A DNA stretch of 64,000 nt from Sebastes aleutianus. Its lineage: Eukaryota > Chordata > Actinopteri > Perciformes > Sebastidae. Location: contig CAKAKS010000031.1 in assembly GCA_916700875.1 (NCBI GenBank), positions 19,871,380-19,935,379 on the forward strand, given 5' to 3'. This document shows, in pieces, positions 12,561-25,421 of the stretch (position 1 is the first letter of the stretch; each line of letters begins with the position of its first letter). A program made the translations under genes and the position numbers. Below the pieces are notes generated by a model, which saw only the letters and a list, made by a program, of their open reading frames with translations, did no database searches and was not told the origin of the DNA.

Positions 12561-13135
12561 AAACAATTAACAGGGAAACCCAGGAACGGTCCACGTTTTC
12601 TGCACATTCAGGGCCCCCTCGTTGCCCTGAGCTGCCTCATGATTCGGCTCCGTTAACCCCCGCTGTCCAGATGTTTTTCATCCAGCTGCTGACTCCTGCT
12701 GCTCTGCTATCAGATATGAAAAGGGCCGATTAAAGCGTCTCAAACTTCACAGCTTTGTTCTAGTCCCTCAAAAAAAAGAATCCACGTCAGCTGACTCCTT
12801 CATTGTCTGCCAGGTTGGAGTTGAAGTCTCTTCCCCCATGTGTCCACCATACAACCGCTGGGCGTTCAGCCTCAAGACGTCACTAAAGTTCCAAGTCTTT
12901 TGGACCTTTTTTTGGAGCGAGGAGGACCATTTTATTCTTCTTCTTTTGAGAAAATGGTTTTGGTTGTGATCCCGTATATAAAAAGGTTCAGATGCTGCGT
13001 AGATGAATGTCAGCGTGTTGGTGACTTTAATTTGGCGGTGTGCTCTGTGGGTGCAGACACACATTTAATCTGCTGTGGAAAATGAGTCTGCAGACTTTGG
13101 GGAGACAGCGTGATCACACACACACACACACATAC

Positions 13136-13166
<31 letters not shown>

Positions 13167-14051
13167 GGCCAGGCATGCCTGCACATACACACACACAGAT
13201 GCAGACGCAGACTTGTGTGCAAGGGTGTCATATGTTTATCCTGTAAGTCAGCTGTTTGATCATAATTTGTGATTAATCAGCCATGAGAGCTTTTGAATTA
13301 AGTGCAGCTTTTCATGTCAGGGTAACTGCAGCCTAATCCGTCTGGCCTTTCCCAAATGCTTTATAGTCTAGCGGAGCAGATGACACAGAGCGGTGTGGCT
13401 CGGTGCTGGTGCTGGTTATAGAGTGTCTTAGAACTGGAAAGTCGCGGGATTTAGTCCCAGCCGTGTCTTTAGCGCAATAAATTCCATCGATTAAACGTGT
13501 ATCCAGGAGGATATTCTATTTCTCGGTAGCATCTGCTGGGTGAAGAGGTGAGGAATCTCACTCTCTTTTGTCTATAATAACCATCTCAGGTGTGTTGGTT
13601 CAAAAGATTTGCAGCAGGAAAAAAAAACAAGAGTAGAGTTACTCCATAAACAGGCTGAGGCGTATTTCCTGTTTACCCTGGAAGCATCAAGAGGAGCTAA
13701 TAAATACCAGGTGGGCCATCTGATTGGTCAATGTCATCGATTAGGCCGATGATGTCACGGAACTGTTTGTAAGACACATTTATCATCTATCTCACTATCT
13801 TGCTTCCATATGGTGCTTGTTTCCTCCACATATACAGTCAATGCGCCAACACATCGCTAGCAGTTTGTCCCACTGGTTACAGAAAGCTGGTCATTTTGGA
13901 TAGCCCAAATGTATGCTCAGCTTTGATCGCTGCTTTCCAGTTAATCGGCGCTTTCAGTTGTTGTTCTTTATGTTCATCTTTTAGGTAGAGAACATTATCT
14001 TCTGCCTTTATTTTTTAAGAAAAATACGGGAATTTATTGATGAATTTTAAA
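12561..14051. other. Unassigned sequence with a CA microsatellite
   Basis: A compound CA repeat lies at 13115-13166, split by TACATTTA at 13133-13140. The remainder is unique-looking. Frames over the CA tract give poly-His/Thr or Val/Cys peptides and are artefacts. Confidence 0.55.
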
Positions 14052-14629
14052 TAGGGCTATCAAAGTTAACGCTATGATAATGAGGTAACGCAAATTCATT
14101 TTAACGCCACTAATTTCTTTAACGCAATAACGCAACTAGAGTGAAGATACTGGTATCATGTGAAACTAAAAAAACTAAGGAATCCATTGGTACCAACCAT
14201 GTCATACTAGCTTACAGCTTACAGATATGCCCACTTTATGATAATCACATGCAGTTTTGGGCAAGTCATAGTCAAGTCAGCACACTGACACACTGACAGC
14301 TGTCTGCAGTTGGGCTGCAGTTTTCCATGTTATGATTTGAGCATATTTTTTATGCTAAATGCAGTACCTGTGAGGGTTTCTGGACAATATCTGTCATTGT
14401 TTTGTGTTGTTAATTGATTTCCAATAATAAATATATACATACATTTGCATAAAGCAAGCATATTTGCCCACTCCCATGTTTATATGTATTAAATACTTGA
14501 CAAATCTCCCTTTAAGGTACATTTTGAATAGATAAATTAATGTGCGATTGATTTACAATTAATCACAATGAACTATGGACAATCATGCGATCAGTCGCGA
14601 TTAAATATTTTAATCGATTGACAGCCGTA
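14052..14629 (+). mobile_element. Non-autonomous transposon C1, near full length with an inner deletion
   Basis: It opens TAGGGCTATCAAAGTTAACG and closes AATCGATTGACAGCCGTAA, so the ends are inverted (TAGGGCTGTCAA type). It contains the family core AATCCATTGGTACCAACC near 14181, then skips to GATATGCCCACTTTATGATA, missing the CTCCAAACTT...TTCTATGG block seen in C7. Subterminal TTAACG/CGATTAA words are typical of the family. No coding frame. Confidence 0.85.
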
Positions 14630-16060
14630 ATTTTAAAAGATGGATGAAAATACCACAAAAATACGACTGGACGTCGGATTCCTACGACATGAAGGATATT
14701 CGGTTCCATGCTTGCTGCAAGAGGACGTTGTTTATTGTAAACGGCGTCTTATTGAAGCAGAAGACATAATATTTGGGTGTGTTTGAGATCGGATGCGAAA
14801 ATCAGTTAAATCTGATCTGTTCCGATTAAAAATCTGTGTATTCTTTGTTAGAAAATCAGTAAAAACGACGGAGATTAAAACTGTGCAGGCAGAGTTTTCA
14901 TGAGTCCAGTGATTTTACGCCGCCCCCGTCTGGCAGAGCGTCAAGTCGCAGTTTGGACATTTGCTTAGAGCGACATGTTGGACAAATGCTTCGAGCTTGT
15001 GCAGCTTTGATTTTGTTTATGCTGTATCGCTGCCATTAGTTGCAGTTGCAGTTCAACAACGCCTTCATACAGTATATCTGCACGCGTTTCTGCCTTGATT
15101 GTGCATGTTTCTCAATATGTCTGAGAGAAACAACCTCCTACTAATCTCATGAGTATCATTGCCATTAAAATGCCATTAAAATGCTCCAAACTCACCCTGC
15201 ATGGCATGCCCCGGGCACGCCGTTCCCTCCCCACAAATGTTTCTCCTACTGCCCTTTTGTTCCGCTCCAGAATGGAGTTGACGCGTGTGAAACCGAACGT
15301 GATACCAGGGGCCCGAGAGTTCATTATTCGCCGCTGTTCTCACGGGGCGAGTGAAAAATCACTCCTTTGTGCCTCGGAAGAAAGAGCCTTCCTCTGACCT
15401 CATGGTTGCGCAGTGTAATGTCAAAAGGCCCCGAGGTTTGTGCGGTGTAGCCACACCCACTCTGTTGTGGAGCCGTCGTGGAATCCAACCAGGGTTCCCT
15501 GTCCCGGAGAGAGAGCTGAGGGGGAAAAAACACAGCCTGTTGTAAACAAATGTTTGGATCCCACATCGTATACTGCACTAATTGGACCTTGGCTGCTCAC
15601 AGGATCTGTTTTTCCCCCTCCCAAATCCAAATAGTGCATTTTCTGCATTCTCTGTGTACTGTCCACTTCAGACCACACTCACTCTCCAATTAGGCTCTTT
15701 TCTTTTAACAGATATGTTAAAGATTTCTTTCAGGCAGGGCTGTGCAGTAACAGATGAGTGGGAATTACAGGTTCCTCTACGTCAGGACTCTCCTCTGCTT
15801 GTCGCATCTCTCAAAGAGCTGACCGACATCAAACACATTTCAAAGACGGCTGCAGAAAGTCGCTCCATAAGTGCAAATCACGGATCTGAGGAGGCGTTCT
15901 CAAAGCTTCAATCTGAACGCTAACAGACGACATAATGACATAAAGCATGCTGCCTTTCAGGTGTTAATTGAAGCTGTGTGTGTGGTATGTTTATATCTAT
16001 GTGTTTATGTGTGTTTTTGGGATACAAAATTCACCCCTACACACACAGATGCAAAAAAAT
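14630..16060. other. Unassigned intronic sequence
   Basis: Several open frames (for example 15582-15923) overlap on both strands between 15.1 and 15.9 kb, but none resembles a known family. The region is moderately GC-rich and repeat-free by eye. Confidence 0.45.
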
Positions 16061-16450
16061 CTTTACTTTATCAAGTGATTTTTTTTCTTTTATTAACACC
16101 TGGAAATCTTGATTTTGTTAAAACAAGTTTAAAAAAATGGTTTCATATAGAAATCAGCTGAATTTGCTACATACGATTATCATTTTCCTTAATTCTAGTG
16201 CCGCAATCCGCCTCCTTCTGTCTTGTTTTGAGCTACTGATAATATAGAAACTTGTTTTTTTTCACTTGTTTCAACTTTTAGGGCTTAAAATATAAAATTA
16301 ACTTGATAAGATGGAGATCTTTTTTGCAGTAGCTGCACAATCCTTCGGTACGTTCTGTCCTGAAACAGCCTTATTCTGTCTTGCTTCAGAATACTGACAC
16401 CCAATTCTAGAAAATCCTCAAAAAAACAAGATATTTGCACGTTTTTTAAC
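16061..16450 (-). repeat. Family A repeat, left part, interrupted by C2
   Basis: It contains CTTAATTCTAGTGCCGCAA, CTTATTCTGTCTTGCTTCAG and CTGACACCCAATTCTAGAAA, the reverse complement of the 0.9-2.3 kb array words. Bases 16284-16450 are repeated at 16831-16995 on the other side of C2. Confidence 0.75.
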
Positions 16451-16834
16451 TAGGGCCGTCAATCGACTAATAGCATGATTAATATCCATGATCAATCGAA
16501 ATTAATCACACATTTTTTAGCTGTTGAAAATGTACCTTAAAGAGAGATTTGTCAACTATTTAATACTCTTATCAACATGGGAGTGGGCAAATATGCTTGT
16601 GGGTACCCATAGAACCCATTTTCATTCACATATCTTGAGGTCAGAGGTCAACGGATCCCCCCTCCTTACAACAAACTAGTATGACATGGTTGGTACCAAT
16701 GGATTCCTTAGGTTTTCTAGTTTCATATGATACCAGTATCTTTTTGCAAGGTGCCTTAATGCATTAAAGAAATTAGTGGCGTTAAAACAAATTTGCGTTA
16801 ATGCATTATTATCGCGTTAACTTTGACAGCCTAA
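16451..16834 (-). mobile_element. Non-autonomous transposon C2, reverse orientation
   Basis: It begins TAGGGCCGTCAATCGACTAA and ends AACTTTGACAGCCTA, the two inverted ends of family C. The core GGTTGGTACCAATGGATTCC lies near 16689. The inner part between CATATCTTGAGG and the 3' third is shortened. It sits between two copies of a family A unit. Confidence 0.85.
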
Positions 16835-16996
16835 AATACAAAATTAACTTAATAAGATGGAGATTTTTTTGCAGTATAGCTGCACAATCGTTTGGTACGT
16901 TCTGTCTTGAAACAGCCTTATTCTATCTTGTGTCAAGATACTGACACTCATTTCTGGAAAATGCAAAAGAAAACAAGATTTTTGCACGTCTTAACG
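16835..16996 (-). repeat. Family A repeat, right part, after C2
   Basis: From 16831 it repeats 16284-16450: AAAATTAACTTAATAAGATG, GCTGCACAATCGTTTGGTAC, CTGACACTCATTTCTGGAAA, ending TTTGCACGTCTTAAC. Confidence 0.75.
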
Positions 16997-18889
16997 GAGC
17001 AAAAACTCTCAAGGTCCAACAATAAACCAAAATGGCTTGCAAAGAGTGAGATTTGTTTTGCAGCAGCTGCTAAAACCTTTGGTACATTCCCCCCTCCACT
17101 GCTGACAAATCCAGACCCAACCCGGCCCGCAGCCACTATTGGAGTTTTCATAGCAAATCCTGGTAACTGTGTGATATATGATAGCGCACTTTAATCACTC
17201 ATAATTATGACGCGACTCGACCAAACCGGCGCTCTCATGAGGTTGATTTTGGATGCGGCTCTGATGTTCCATCCAGCTCCTCCGTCTCTCCGTCGTCTCC
17301 CACCTCCCCAGATAGCGCTGCCTTGTTAGCCAGGAATGTGGAAACGGCACATTTCTGCTAAACTGAACCTTCATGGGAAAAAACGTTGCTTCTCCTACGG
17401 AGGAAGAACTGTTAATGGATTAAGTGGCTGCTGTTCCCCCACCCGGGGGCCAAGCCTCCACCGTACCCTGGTTTATTCAACCTAGATGCACCCCCTCTTC
17501 CATCTGCGTGCAGGCTAATAGGCATGGCTAGCGTAGCTCAGCTTTAGACCCTGGTCCTCCGCCATGAACTTGGCTTTCCTGCCCCTCTTCACCCCATTCA
17601 TGTCAGCAGGTTCTGGCAGTCTTGTTGGGCTTTTTGAGTGTGTTCACTTTGGACGGCGATGAAAGGAGTCGGGGGAACACGGGATCTTAAATCACTTAAT
17701 GAGGGGAGACAGGCAACGCTTTTGTCCAGCTTGTTCTGGAGCTGTGTCCAGCCAAAGGCCTCTAACGGGCTCTGACACCTCGCTCTGCTGCAGACCCAAG
17801 TGTGTGTGTGTGTGTGTGTGTGTGTGAGTGTGTTGGTGCATCGCCAACATTGCTCCAGCTTCTGCGTTCGGACAATTTTTTGTTCCGCGTCTCAGCCTTT
17901 TTATTTCCTCACCAGCTCGGCATGTTTATTTGGTCTCGGCATATTTCGCGACTTTGGGCAGCGGGAAGCATATTTATGTGTGTGTGTGTGTGTGTGTGTG
18001 GTGAGGGTTAAGTGGGAGGCGGAAAAGAAGCCGCATGAAGTGTCGGGCAGCGGTGTCGAGGACAGGGTCGCTCCCTGCGGGTGTTTGGCCTTGGCCTACA
18101 GTTAGCATGTGCTGACTGGGCCGGGGCATGGAGGGAAAACCCGGAGAAGGAAATAAATAAACAAGTGGCAGCCGAGTTTGACATGTTTGTGTTTGGCCAT
18201 TAACTCGGCCTGGAAGACTCCGACACACACTGCTGCTGATCCAATGAACTAAGCACAGAAATATGTTAATGATGAACATTAAAGTTTTTTAATGAGCCCC
18301 AAAAGTACGTGAGCCTGTTCTTTGGTTTATTCTCTTAATAGTTTGGTTGGTTTCCACTTTTCCTCTTTGTGAACGCTGAACTCTCACCATGTTGGCAGAA
18401 CGTGAAAATGGTAAAATAACATCACGTTGTTATGACCTGGGAGCTTTCACAAATTATTCCAAGATGGTGTGCTGCACTTGAAGTGTTAGTATTGGTTCTG
18501 ATCAATTTATTTAGGCCAGTTTGTTGACATTGGAAGTGGAAAACCTACCATGGCCACCACGTTTTTTGTCACTCAGCTGCTCATATTTACGATACTATTA
18601 CGACATACGAAATAACTGGCACGATAATAGGACTATGATTTTGTCTTTGTTTTTTTTATCTCCGCCAGATGCAAACCCGTGGGGAGATCATGTGTTCAGT
18701 CGTGTGTGTGTGTGTGTGTCTGTCTGTCTGTCCACGGCTAATCTCACATGCTACTGGACCCCTCGGCGTAATATTTCTCATACTCATTTATGACTGTATG
18801 CTCAAAGACCTCTGATGGTTATGGTGATTCAGAATTTTAAAAAAATAAAAGAAAATATATATATATTTTATTGACTGTTTTAGTCAAGG
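16997..18889. other. Unassigned sequence with three GT microsatellites
   Basis: GT tracts lie at 17800-17833, 17977-18001 and 18702-18719, the last followed by a short TGTC repeat. An AT stretch (ATATATATAT) is near 18857. 17160-17800 is GC-rich and unique-looking; no gene is recognised. Confidence 0.55.
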
Positions 18890-19430
18890 GATGACCAGGA
18901 AGTTAGCATCGCCCGTGGTTCTCTCGACAAAAAGCCAATGAGATTTTTCCATTGGGTTTTTGATTATTGCTGGAAATAAGATCTGTGGCAAAAAAACGTT
19001 TTTGTTACTTACATGTTTTGTTCAGCAAGATAATCTCCACAAATGAACATTTGTATGACTTTTTAAGTGTAAATGCAATTGCCAGAAGTAAAGAGCTAAC
19101 GTTAGGCTATAAAACACCACGGTGGCATGAGCGTGAGTATACACAACGAGGCTGTAAAGGCGGACGAGTCAGTGTGATGATGTTTAGTAGTCTCATTTAG
19201 AAACCGCCGTTTTTAAGACACGTAAAGGCTTCAAAATTCACGAGTGGGGTATTTATTGATGTATTTTATGTTGTAAAACAAAACGTTAAAATCTCTAAAG
19301 CTTGTGTTAACCACAGACATTATTTCAGGCATCTAACTAAAAACCCATTGACTTCAAAACGAGGGAACCGAAAGTGCTAAAATGCGAACTCTTTTCAGGG
19401 TTTTAGGACTTATTCCTGTAGCACTTTATA
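18890..19430 (+). mobile_element. Dispersed repeat I1 (unclassified, about 540 bp)
   Basis: ACAAAAAGCCAATGAGATTT, TTTTTCCATTGGGTTTTT and CAGCAAGATAATCTCCACAA recur at 44.08-44.27 kb. AGCTAACGTTAGGCTATAAA, ACCACAGACATTATTTCAGG and AAGTGCTAAAATGCGAACTC recur in reverse at 56.64-56.88 kb. The two partial copies overlap different halves, so this is the fullest copy. Ends are not defined. Confidence 0.65.
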
Positions 19431-22250
19431 CCGTCGATGGCTGCCGACTCCTCGCTCCTATTAACCAGATGGTAGGGGCTGCAAGTGATCAACAACTGCT
19501 TCAGTAGCAAAAGGCGTTTCCGGCAATCGGCTAGGCTAAAAACTAGTCTTACTGATGTAGGCCAAATTTTGTCCTTTGTCGTGGCTCAAAAACTGACATC
19601 CATAAAGAAATTTGGTCTCATTTTGAACCGGAGCATCTGCAGATTAATTCCCTACCTGATATGTTATGATCCACTAAAGTCAGGCATGATACGACATGAA
19701 TAAATCTCTGTTTTTGTTATCTTAGCTGAATGAGATTCAACTCCTCTTTGTTTGGTAGTCAAAAACCGGGGTTATCTCAGGTAACAGGTTTGGTTAAAAA
19801 AGATATTCCCCGTATCTGTGAATAAATCCCCTGCCAATACCAGCTCAAGTATAGCTCACACTGTATGAGAGACTGTGTGGATCAGAGTGTAGTAGCACCA
19901 CTAGCATGATAAGGATCAGGCAGGCCCGGGCAGCCGGGGGTCAGCTTTGTAGTGGAGGCCTCCACCCTGTGACATCACAGTCCAGGAAATCCCCTTTTCT
20001 CCCTCCCCCCTCTCATCTTCCTCCATCCTCACATCAGCCGCTGGCTCTCTCTCACGTCCCCGACACCAACTGCTCCACGCTCCTCCAGCCGTGAGATGAG
20101 CTGCTCTCCCTCTCCGCCGTCTCCTCCACTGCTAGTTAAATCTGTTCACCCCACTCAGTCCATTTTCACTCGCGCACTGCTCTTAACGCTCTCCCACATC
20201 CTTCACCCATGCACCTTCCTCCCCCTTTTTCCTCTGACATTTCAAGGTGTGCATCAGCGCTTGAATGGCTGTTTGGGCTTGACACTTGCTCTCTTTCTCA
20301 CTCATTGTCTCTCGCCGTCTACCACCACCTCTCTCCTCTCGCTTTCGCCACGCACACACATTTCACACATTTCACACATGCTCGCACACACACTGACTAT
20401 CTGGCAGACTAGTGTTCATTTACAGGGCACCCTTCTGTGTTTCTGCTCTGTCCCCGATGTGCAAATGAGTTTTGTGAACTCGTCTTCATCTGAACCAGAG
20501 CTTTTCGGAGGCCAGTGTGGGCGCCCTGGCACTAAAACCGGCCGTGGTTGAACCATTAACATATCAGCTGTAAACAGTTGTCGCTGCAGAGCCTGCTGTG
20601 CATGCATGTGTGTGTGTGATTGCGTGTTGATCTTGCTCGCCGAAAAGCCAAGATTTATATGGCGTTCTCAATTTAGCTTCACTGCAGCCGCTCCTTTGGC
20701 TGTTAGACCTCACTGTTCTTTTCAGCTGGCTCAAGTCCGGCTCCTTTCACAGTCCTCCAAAACAAGTAGAATGCTATGAAGTTCCCATGGTAAATCACAT
20801 CCACATTTACATTTTAGGCCTCATCCAGAATGCAACACATACTGTGGGAGAGGCTGTGTTCAGACCCACTAATGGCACTGCATTAAAAAACCATAACGGC
20901 TTGCACTGGTGTAAAAACAAACCAGAAAGTACGGTTTGAAGGTATATCAAACACACTTCACAGCAGTTTATATTCCTTTGACGCAAGGTTTTACGACTCT
21001 GGAAAGAAACAGTAATTTCCTCGGCCCTCTCGGTGTTTGTGAGATAAATAGTAGAACTAGCTCATGATTCAAGAAGAGAGCCTCATTGTCTCCGACAACA
21101 GGATTACACTTGCAAATCCAGTCAGCTACGAGATAAGAAAACAACAAATAGAAGAAAAACAAATGTAAATGAGAAGAAAAAAACATTTAAAGAAAAAAAA
21201 GAAGTACCAGTAAATGTTGAAGTATCAAGACTTTGATAAAAAAAAGTAATACAATGCTATACAGGCTATGCCTATAAATATATGTAGGTATTCTATTCAA
21301 TGTATGTGCACTTGTGTTATTGAATCTGATTCGGTCAAAGCAGTGTGTGTGCGGGTGACCCTGGACAGCGTCGCAACCAAACTTGAGCCAGGCTCAACTT
21401 TTTTGCAGATGATGACGCTGCGTTCTTTGCTGTGGCGGCGTCCCACTGCACCAACACAGTAGCCTCATTGAAATGAATGAGGAAGCTAAGGATGTTTTTT
21501 GATGCATTCTGAACGCAGCTTTACGTCTCTGGATTGCTAAAATTGATACAAGACTAGACAAACACTTGATTATTTGAAATGAAGGTGCAGTAAGTTTTAC
21601 CCTATGAAGTAAAGATTATGAAGTATTGATATGGGGAAATTCAAAGACCTCTAGACGTCAAGGTTAAAGAGAGGCTACTTTTGTTTGAGATCTTTATTTA
21701 GATGTCCAGTTGACATATAACTGTTGTTTAAGAGCATTTCAGTGACTACATTTCACCGTATAGTAGATTTAATATTCTTTAACTTCTTATTCTCACAATA
21801 CACATCAAAATACCCATTAGGCAATCTAATTGGTCATTTACATGGCATTTTATATTTTGCATACCAACTCTAAGAATCGTTCATTTCTCGTAATTAACTT
21901 TCAGAACAGAATACTTTTGAATAGAGCTCACAAACAAACAAACAAACACATTTTGGACTTCATGGGACATTTGTTTTATTCAGAAAATGTTTATTATCAA
22001 TCATCAGAATTTTGTTTTTTTTGCATATCCCAACTTCTCCCACTTTTAGAAATCACTTTAACAGCTAGGATTTCTAAGGCCAATATGAATCATAGTGACA
22101 AAGACCATTCTTAATTAGGGGCACAGACTTAGAGATATAACCATTATTAAAAATCCTAATCAAGGGTTTGCCAAAATGAAAAAAGTCTAAACTTTGACAA
22201 TGTTTGAATTAAAAACTCAACAACATTTAAACAGCTTTTGTTTTAATTTA
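19431..22250. other. Unassigned intronic sequence
   Basis: 19980-20230 is pyrimidine-rich (CCTCC/CTCTC) and explains the 151-residue frame at 20096-20551, which I do not regard as a gene. Short CA-rich stretches are near 20352 and 20390. A (CAAA)n run lies near 21931-21947. No product is recognised. Confidence 0.45.
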
Positions 22251-22432
22251 GCACTGTCAAATAATAACGATAATAACGCGTTAACTCAAATTTGTTTTAA
22301 CTCCACTAATTTCTTTAACGCAATCGATCTTTCGGAGGTTGTAGGCTGATACTGGCATCATATGAAACTAGAAAACCTAAGGAATCCATTGGTACCAACC
22401 ATGTCATACTAGCTTGTCACCAAGGAGGCTAC
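22251..22432 (+). mobile_element. Family C fragment C3 (5' part)
   Basis: It runs from CACTGTCAAATAATAACGAT through AATCCATTGGTACCAACC to GCTTGTCACCAAGGAGGCTA, then stops abruptly. Only the first third of the family is present. Confidence 0.8.
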
Positions 22433-24270
22433 ATTTCAATTTCAATAATAACAACTCTCTTTTTTATTTGCAATAAAACACAAAAATCCTGGTTGATCTC
22501 GATGGATATTGCTTGTCAACACACTCTTAAATCTGTCAGTTCTTTATTTGGTGAGCATGTGTTCAATAACACATTAAAGTACACAGATAATGGAAACAGA
22601 CTCTCGGAAAACTCTCGAAACAAGATCCGGGATTTGGATCACCGGTGCAGATGGAGGCTTGAAGGATACTGAGCCTAGTTTCTCAAGCCACCGGTCTTTT
22701 CAAGATGTTTACTGCACTAAATGACAAGTTTATGTACAAAAAGAAAGTACATACCGCACCAAACCACAATACACCCAAGTGGTGGCTGAGGAACAAATCC
22801 CATTTCCAAAGACTCGGTGTCATTGCCAAACAGCACTCTGCCAGTTCTGCCACATCTGTGCCTACTCAACTTTTTTTTTATATGCTACATTCCTCGCCTT
22901 AAAATATGTAGATATGTTTCCAATCAGAGGATCTCGAGCTCAAAAGACAATGATTTTATCAGATTCCTCTCCAAGCTATTCAAGCTCAGAGTTTTTCATG
23001 CTCTTAAATTCAGCTTTCTCAAGTTATGTGACTACTGTATGTTAGAAATACCTTTTGCAGTTTCGAATTTTCAGACCCCTAAATAGCTGTTTCCCTCTTG
23101 CCAGAAAGTGTCAGAAGGTGCAGGAGTAAACGTCACTGCGCTCAGATAAATATGGATTCACGCTTGTGTGACCAGACTACAAACAGACATTGTGTACTTT
23201 GCTCTGCAACCGCTTTGCATGGTGTTTGAATGGGCCGCTCGATAGGCCGTGAGCCCATGAGAAACCCCCGACATGAAAGCCGTCGTCTGTGCACCAAGGA
23301 AATTCTGCTGACACCTAATCACAAAAAGAGAGGGGCGAAAAAAAATCAGCCGGAGCCCACGGCGATCTCGGCGGGTTATCTTGAGGGAGCGTAACCTTTG
23401 TGACATTGATAGGATTGTACACAAAAGAAGGCGCTTTGCTTGTGCGCACACCAACACACACAACTTCACCAACTCTCTTTCATCGGCTTTCTTTGGGGTG
23501 TGCGTTGGCCGCGCTCTGAGGCGGCGGAGGTGATGGATGTCAGGTTGCCCTCTGTCGCTGTTCTACTCGACTCGCCTTAATGGACCTTTTACAGACTTGA
23601 GTGGAATTGATGGGAAAACTAATCCCAAAAATAAAACCGAGGCTCTTTTCTTCTCTGCTCTTTTCTCAGGCTCTCAACCGCACGGCGCCTTATCAACACC
23701 CAATATTTTACACTCAGTAAAACCTCTCATAAAGATCTGGTTCTCTTTACCTCGGGTAGCTGGTCATAGTTTACGGAGCATGGGAGTTGAAGTAGGGCTG
23801 GAAGGCAACCAGTGCAACCAGTCACTCCTCTTCCCTCGCACTTATTCCTCAACATCTTTCTTTTTCCTCATCTGACAGAGCTTTCTCATGTCAGGCCAAA
23901 CATGTGATTCCTTTTAACCGCTGCCCCGGAGCAGCTGATAGCACGGAAACCTTCTCTCCGGCCAGGCAGCCGTGGAGGCAGACGGAGACACAACTGTTTA
24001 TTTTATTTACTATCTATGGAAAGCGTCTATTTCTGGGGGAGGTGTAAGGCTGGCTTGATGAGGTGTTTAAATCGGGGGGGATAAAGGCCAAGCTTAGGGC
24101 TCGCTGATGGCCTCTTGGTACCCTTGATGGACTGGGTTTGACTTTTCTCCATTGGGTGGGGTTTTTACATGGGCACATGTGCGGGACAAAGAATCCAGAC
24201 AGGGACAGTACAACTTGGGACACTAGTGTGGCTTCTTCTTCTTCTATCCAAAATAATGAAATCATTGAAA
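22433..24270. other. Unassigned intronic sequence
   Basis: 22690-23560 is unique-looking with mixed composition. Overlapping frames near 22.7-23.1 kb have no recognisable motif. No repeat family is evident. Confidence 0.4.
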
Positions 24271-24535
24271 CAGAGCTACAACTAAGGATTATTTGCTTTA
24301 TTGGTTAACTTGGCGATTACTTCGCCCAAGGTAATGCTATCAAATACATTTTTTCTTCGGTCCAACAGTAAGTTTACTGTAAAGTAGGACAAGAAAAAGC
24401 AACACATTCTCACATTTGAGAAAGGGGAACCATCAAATGTGTTGCATTTTTTCGTCAAAATGACTTAACATGAATCCGTTATCAAAGCAATTGCAGATTA
24501 TTTTTTCTTAATTTTTCTAAATCGTTGTAGCCCTG
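24271..24535. mobile_element. Short MITE-like element N with inverted ends (265 bp)
   Basis: The left end CAGAGCTACAACTAAGGATT pairs with the right end AATCGTTGTAGCCCTG (reverse complement CAGGGCTACAACGATT). CAGRGCTACAACT ends suggest a hAT-type non-autonomous element. I see no clear 8-bp target duplication. An AATAAATAAATAAATAAT run follows at 24583-24600. Confidence 0.6.
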
Positions 24536-25390
24536 AAATAAGAGGTCCGAAGGGCATGATCGGACTGATGCGAGACATCAGGAAATAAATAAATAAATAA
24601 TACAAATAATTGTTTGAATTTAACATTATTTTGATGTCCTGAACCAATATTCTGTCTGAAAAGTAAATACAGGGCCGGGGTTATGCTAGAATAGAATGAG
24701 TTTGTACGACGTGTTTTCCGACGACGGTGGAAGGCAAAAGCGTTTACAGTTATTCCGAACAGACTCGCTGATAAGACGGGGTAAAAAGCAGGTCATCATT
24801 GAGAGGGATGAGACGCGATAATCGTTGGAATATGGGGATAAAGGCACACCTTTTCAGACTCTCCTGTAAGGTGTTCATTGTGTTGCAGACACGAAAAGAG
24901 TGAGAGTTCAAACCCTGCAGGCTTTCTCACCTTCGCATGCTGCGGAGTGGGTGTGAATGTCGGATTGTCGGTTTCGTTAGAGAAATTGTCGTCTCCAGCC
25001 TCCCTTCCCCTCCCCCCCAAATTAAGATTTTGGAAAAATGCGGGGGGGAGGAGGTATATCTGGTTAGCTGACCATCCAATAAGCACTCCAATTTTTCGAT
25101 TTCTCCCGACCGCCATTTTTTTTTTGCGTGCATCGAAACATGAGGAAATGGAGAAAGAGAAAGGAGAGGGATAGTGGGGGAGAGGAAGACGAGGGACGGA
25201 CACATGTAGAGCAGCACCTGGAGACAGCAGATCAGAGTGAATCCACTCAGATCTTCATCTCTGTGTCAACATCTCTGCTGAGACGCTGAGTCGCTCTCAG
25301 CGGAGAGAATCCGACGTCCCGCCATGTGCACCGAATCAAGACCTAATCTCACGTCTGCCGCCACTCCTCCCATACTGCTCAGCGTCTGTG

Positions 25391-25421
<31 letters not shown>

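Noticed and set aside
13115..13246. Protein with His/Thr repeats or Cys/Val repeats
   Set aside because: Translations of CA/GT dinucleotide repeats; the same applies to frames at 17.8-18.0, 28.8-29.2 and 39.1-39.4 kb.
24271..24535. 8-bp target duplication around element N
   Set aside because: The bases before (CATTGAAA) and after (AAATAAGA) do not match, so superfamily assignment rests only on the ends.
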